This document shows, one piece after another, positions 15,107-16,588 of a stretch of 16,588 nt of DNA. Where the stretch lies: the NCBI GenBank assembly GCA_016926235.1, contig JAFGOZ010000326.1:1-16588 (forward strand), in the 5' to 3' direction. Position numbers and translations under genes: made by a program. The DNA is from Bacteroidales bacterium (GTDB lineage Bacteria; Bacteroidota; Bacteroidia; Bacteroidales; UBA10428). The notes under the pieces were generated by a model, which saw only the letters and a program-made list of their open reading frames with translations, was not told the origin of the DNA and made no database searches. Each line of letters starts with the position of its first letter. Position 1 is the stretch's first letter.

Positions 15107-16369
15107 TGTTAAATAGTATAAATTATGTAATAACATATAATCCAATCCGTTATACATTTCACCTGGTTTTCCATTATTAGCAGATTCGGGCCATATAAGC
15201 ATATTGGTTGCCGACCATGTTTCTTCTTTAGAAGAAGGACCTTCCATAGGAGCTTCGTTAAGTAGTGCCTCTACATCTGGCAAAAGAGATCCTGTTTTTT
15301 GGTAATACTCGTCACTGTTTTCGGAATGTAAAAGAATAAAGAGGAGCGGGAACTGAGGATATTTATATATTTTCTTTTTATAATAATACGTAATTAATCT
15401 GTTAAAATCATCTTCATCAGGTAAATCTGCAATTGTGCTTAATATTCTGAAACAAAAATCGTCATCGAAATTTTTCTTCACAAACCATCCCTGATAAAAT
15501 GCTGTGCGCCATAATCCGTTGTCAGAGTTGTATTTATGGAAATTTTCTCCGGTAATGGTATGTCCCGCTTCAGCAAAGCCGTAAGCCATTATACGTACTT
15601 TACCTCCCCTGTTTTGTGGTATTTTATGTTTGTCTACGGGGTTTCGTAATTGCCATTTAAAGTTTTTTTCACCCTGCAAACGTGTGATCATTAAGCGTGA
15701 ATATTCTTTTGCCTGGTCCTGAAAATGATAATTTTCTTCAATATATAGTGTATCTAGGAATTTAGCTACTAATGCAAAACCTAAAAGTAAATGCCAGACC
15801 TGGTCCTGGCTCATTTCTTTATGGTATTTATCTTTCCAGCTACAACATGCAAAATAATAGTCTGAATAAACACTCCATTTATTTTGATCTTCAATGCTTA
15901 TAAGATATGGATATCTTTCCAATATATCACCAGGAACATCATCCCTTATAAAGAACCCATTCAGACTGGCAGTTCCGGGTCCTTTGTCCAAATAGTAAGT
16001 TTCAGCATATAAGTCAAGCCTTTCATATGTTTTCATGGCAAAGTATAAGTCATGCAAGGTTTGTGTATTGTCTTTTCCGTTTTGTATATTCATCAGGTAT
16101 TCAGTAACTAAAACCTGTATCAGACAACTTGTATTGATGGTGCCCTCTCCCCACCATAATCCTTTATATGTTGGAGTTTCTATTCTTTTACTTGCGGCAA
16201 TAAATGTTCCCATGTAGTTGGGCTGAGTAGTTGAATCATATGCAATAAATTCTCTGAAAAGCCTTTCACGATAGTGATTGTATTTTTCATGGTTAATTTC
16301 ATCGGTTTGAGAGAGCAGGGTTAATATCGATAGAAAGAATGTAATATATGCGAACAAAAAGCTTTTCAT
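15095..16369 (-). CDS. Exported, mainly helical protein of unknown function
   Basis: 424 aa with signal peptide MKSFLFAYITFFLSILTLLS, probably cleaved before Gln21. I do not recognise the family. The mature part is predicted mostly helical, with regularly spaced amphipathic helices rich in Trp, Tyr and Phe and no membrane segments. Conspicuous blocks are LWWGEGTINTSCLIQVLVTE (71-90), GFFIRDDVPGD (138-148), EMSQDQVWHLLLGFALVAKF (185-204) and YNGLDYMLLHNLYYL (406-420). Paired acidic residues in loops at the N-termini of helices, and bulky aromatics, recall the (alpha/alpha)-toroid fold of secreted glycoside hydrolases and lyases. That is a fold impression only; no catalytic motif can be assigned. 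It ends next to the plus-strand CotH gene, convergently, and is cut off on its upstream side by a hairpin terminator. It therefore appears to be a single-gene unit and need not belong to the CotH system. Confidence 0.82.
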   Translation of the reverse strand: MKSFLFAYITFFLSILTLLSQTDEINHEKYNHYRERLFREFIAYDSTTQPNYMGTFIAASKRIETPTYKGLWWGEGTINTSCLIQVLVTEYLMNIQNGKDNTQTLHDLYFAMKTYERLDLYAETYYLDKGPGTASLNGFFIRDDVPGDILERYPYLISIEDQNKWSVYSDYYFACCSWKDKYHKEMSQDQVWHLLLGFALVAKFLDTLYIEENYHFQDQAKEYSRLMITRLQGEKNFKWQLRNPVDKHKIPQNRGGKVRIMAYGFAEAGHTITGENFHKYNSDNGLWRTAFYQGWFVKKNFDDDFCFRILSTIADLPDEDDFNRLITYYYKKKIYKYPQFPLLFILLHSENSDEYYQKTGSLLPDVEALLNEAPMEGPSSKEETWSATNMLIWPESANNGKPGEMYNGLDYMLLHNLYYLTIKE

Positions 16370-16388
16370 TATGCTAATCTAAACAAAA

Positions 16389-16420
16389 AAACCCGGATCA
16401 ACATCCAGGTTTCTTTTTAT
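16389..16420. terminator. Bidirectional hairpin terminator
   Basis: AAACCCGGAT (16389-16398) pairs with ATCCAGGTTT (16403-16412) with one C-A mismatch and a CAAC loop. A run of seven A bases starts at 16385 on the left and CTTTTTAT follows on the right, so it can stop transcription both ways. As both this site and the adjacent gene read leftward, its likely job is to end a minus-strand transcript coming from beyond the right edge. Confidence 0.65.
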
Positions 16421-16451
16421 ATAATATAAATCATTACTAAACGAGTAAATT

Positions 16452-16539
16452 ATATTTTGTCCCTAACGGGACTGTCCCGTTAGGGACAAAATATTGGTAG
16501 TACAAAAATGACCTGGGGTCATTAAAGTCCCGTAGGGAC
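16452..16539. repeat. Compound REP-like element: three successive hairpins
   Basis: Three inverted repeats follow one another. The first has perfect 21-bp arms (16452-16472 and 16474-16494) around a single T, with cores CCCTAACGGGAC and GTCCCGTTAGGG. The second is AATGACC-TGG-GGTCATT (16507-16523). The third is GTCCC-GTA-GGGAC (16527-16539), which repeats the GTCCCGT(T)AGGGAC core of the first. The element is intergenic and much more GC-rich in its stems than its surroundings. This matches dispersed, REP-like palindromic elements known from Bacteroidota genomes. I recall similar GTCCCGTAGGGAC units but cannot search for copies here; no other copy is in this window. Confidence 0.75.
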
Positions 16540-16588
16540 GGCATATAAATAAAGGCATTTCATAATTTCATAAAATATTTAATCGGAC

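Noticed and set aside
16452..16539. CRISPR array
   Set aside because: There are no regularly spaced direct repeats with unique spacers; the units are hairpins of different size and sequence, fitting a REP-like element.

Overview
The window is AT-rich DNA from a member of the Bacteroidota. Evidence for this: two large secreted proteins end in a type IX secretion (T9SS) C-terminal sorting domain with a PNPFN motif; lipoproteins have lipoboxes ending in SC; several exported proteins have cleavage sites just before Gln; and one candidate promoter carries the TAnnTTTG -7 element of this phylum. The combination of CotH, VTC, DUF4956 and DUF2490-like genes suggests an environmental Bacteroidales/Marinilabiliales-type organism, but genus cannot be read from the sequence.

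Layout. (1) Bases 1-2450, plus strand: a strong hairpin terminator of an off-window gene, a RhuM-family protein gene, and a membrane-bound sensor histidine kinase with no response regulator in view. (2) Bases 2460-5047: a cation diffusion facilitator (minus), tail-to-tail with the kinase and head-to-head with a lipoprotein alkaline phosphatase (plus). (3) Bases 8829-5112, minus strand: a tightly packed five-gene operon. In transcription order it encodes an acidic lipoprotein with three repeated modules, a small exported YD-like repeat protein, a VTC-type polyphosphate polymerase, a DUF4956 membrane protein and an outer-membrane beta-barrel. (4) Bases 9083-15049: two large T9SS-exported CotH-kinase proteins, divergently transcribed from a 264-bp intergenic region containing two perfect small palindromes. 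(5) Bases 15095-16369, minus: an exported, largely helical protein that I do not recognise. (6) Bases 16370-16588: no gene, but a bidirectional terminator and a compound REP-like element of three successive hairpins.

The region of most interest is 5112-15049. An inner-membrane VTC/DUF4956 pair that should make polyphosphate, an outer-membrane barrel, a surface or periplasmic lipoprotein and two secreted CotH kinases together look like one cell-envelope phosphorylation system. The co-occurrence of CotH, VTC and DUF4956 genes has been seen before. The joint function, and the roles of the repeat lipoprotein, the YD-like protein and the barrel, are inference.
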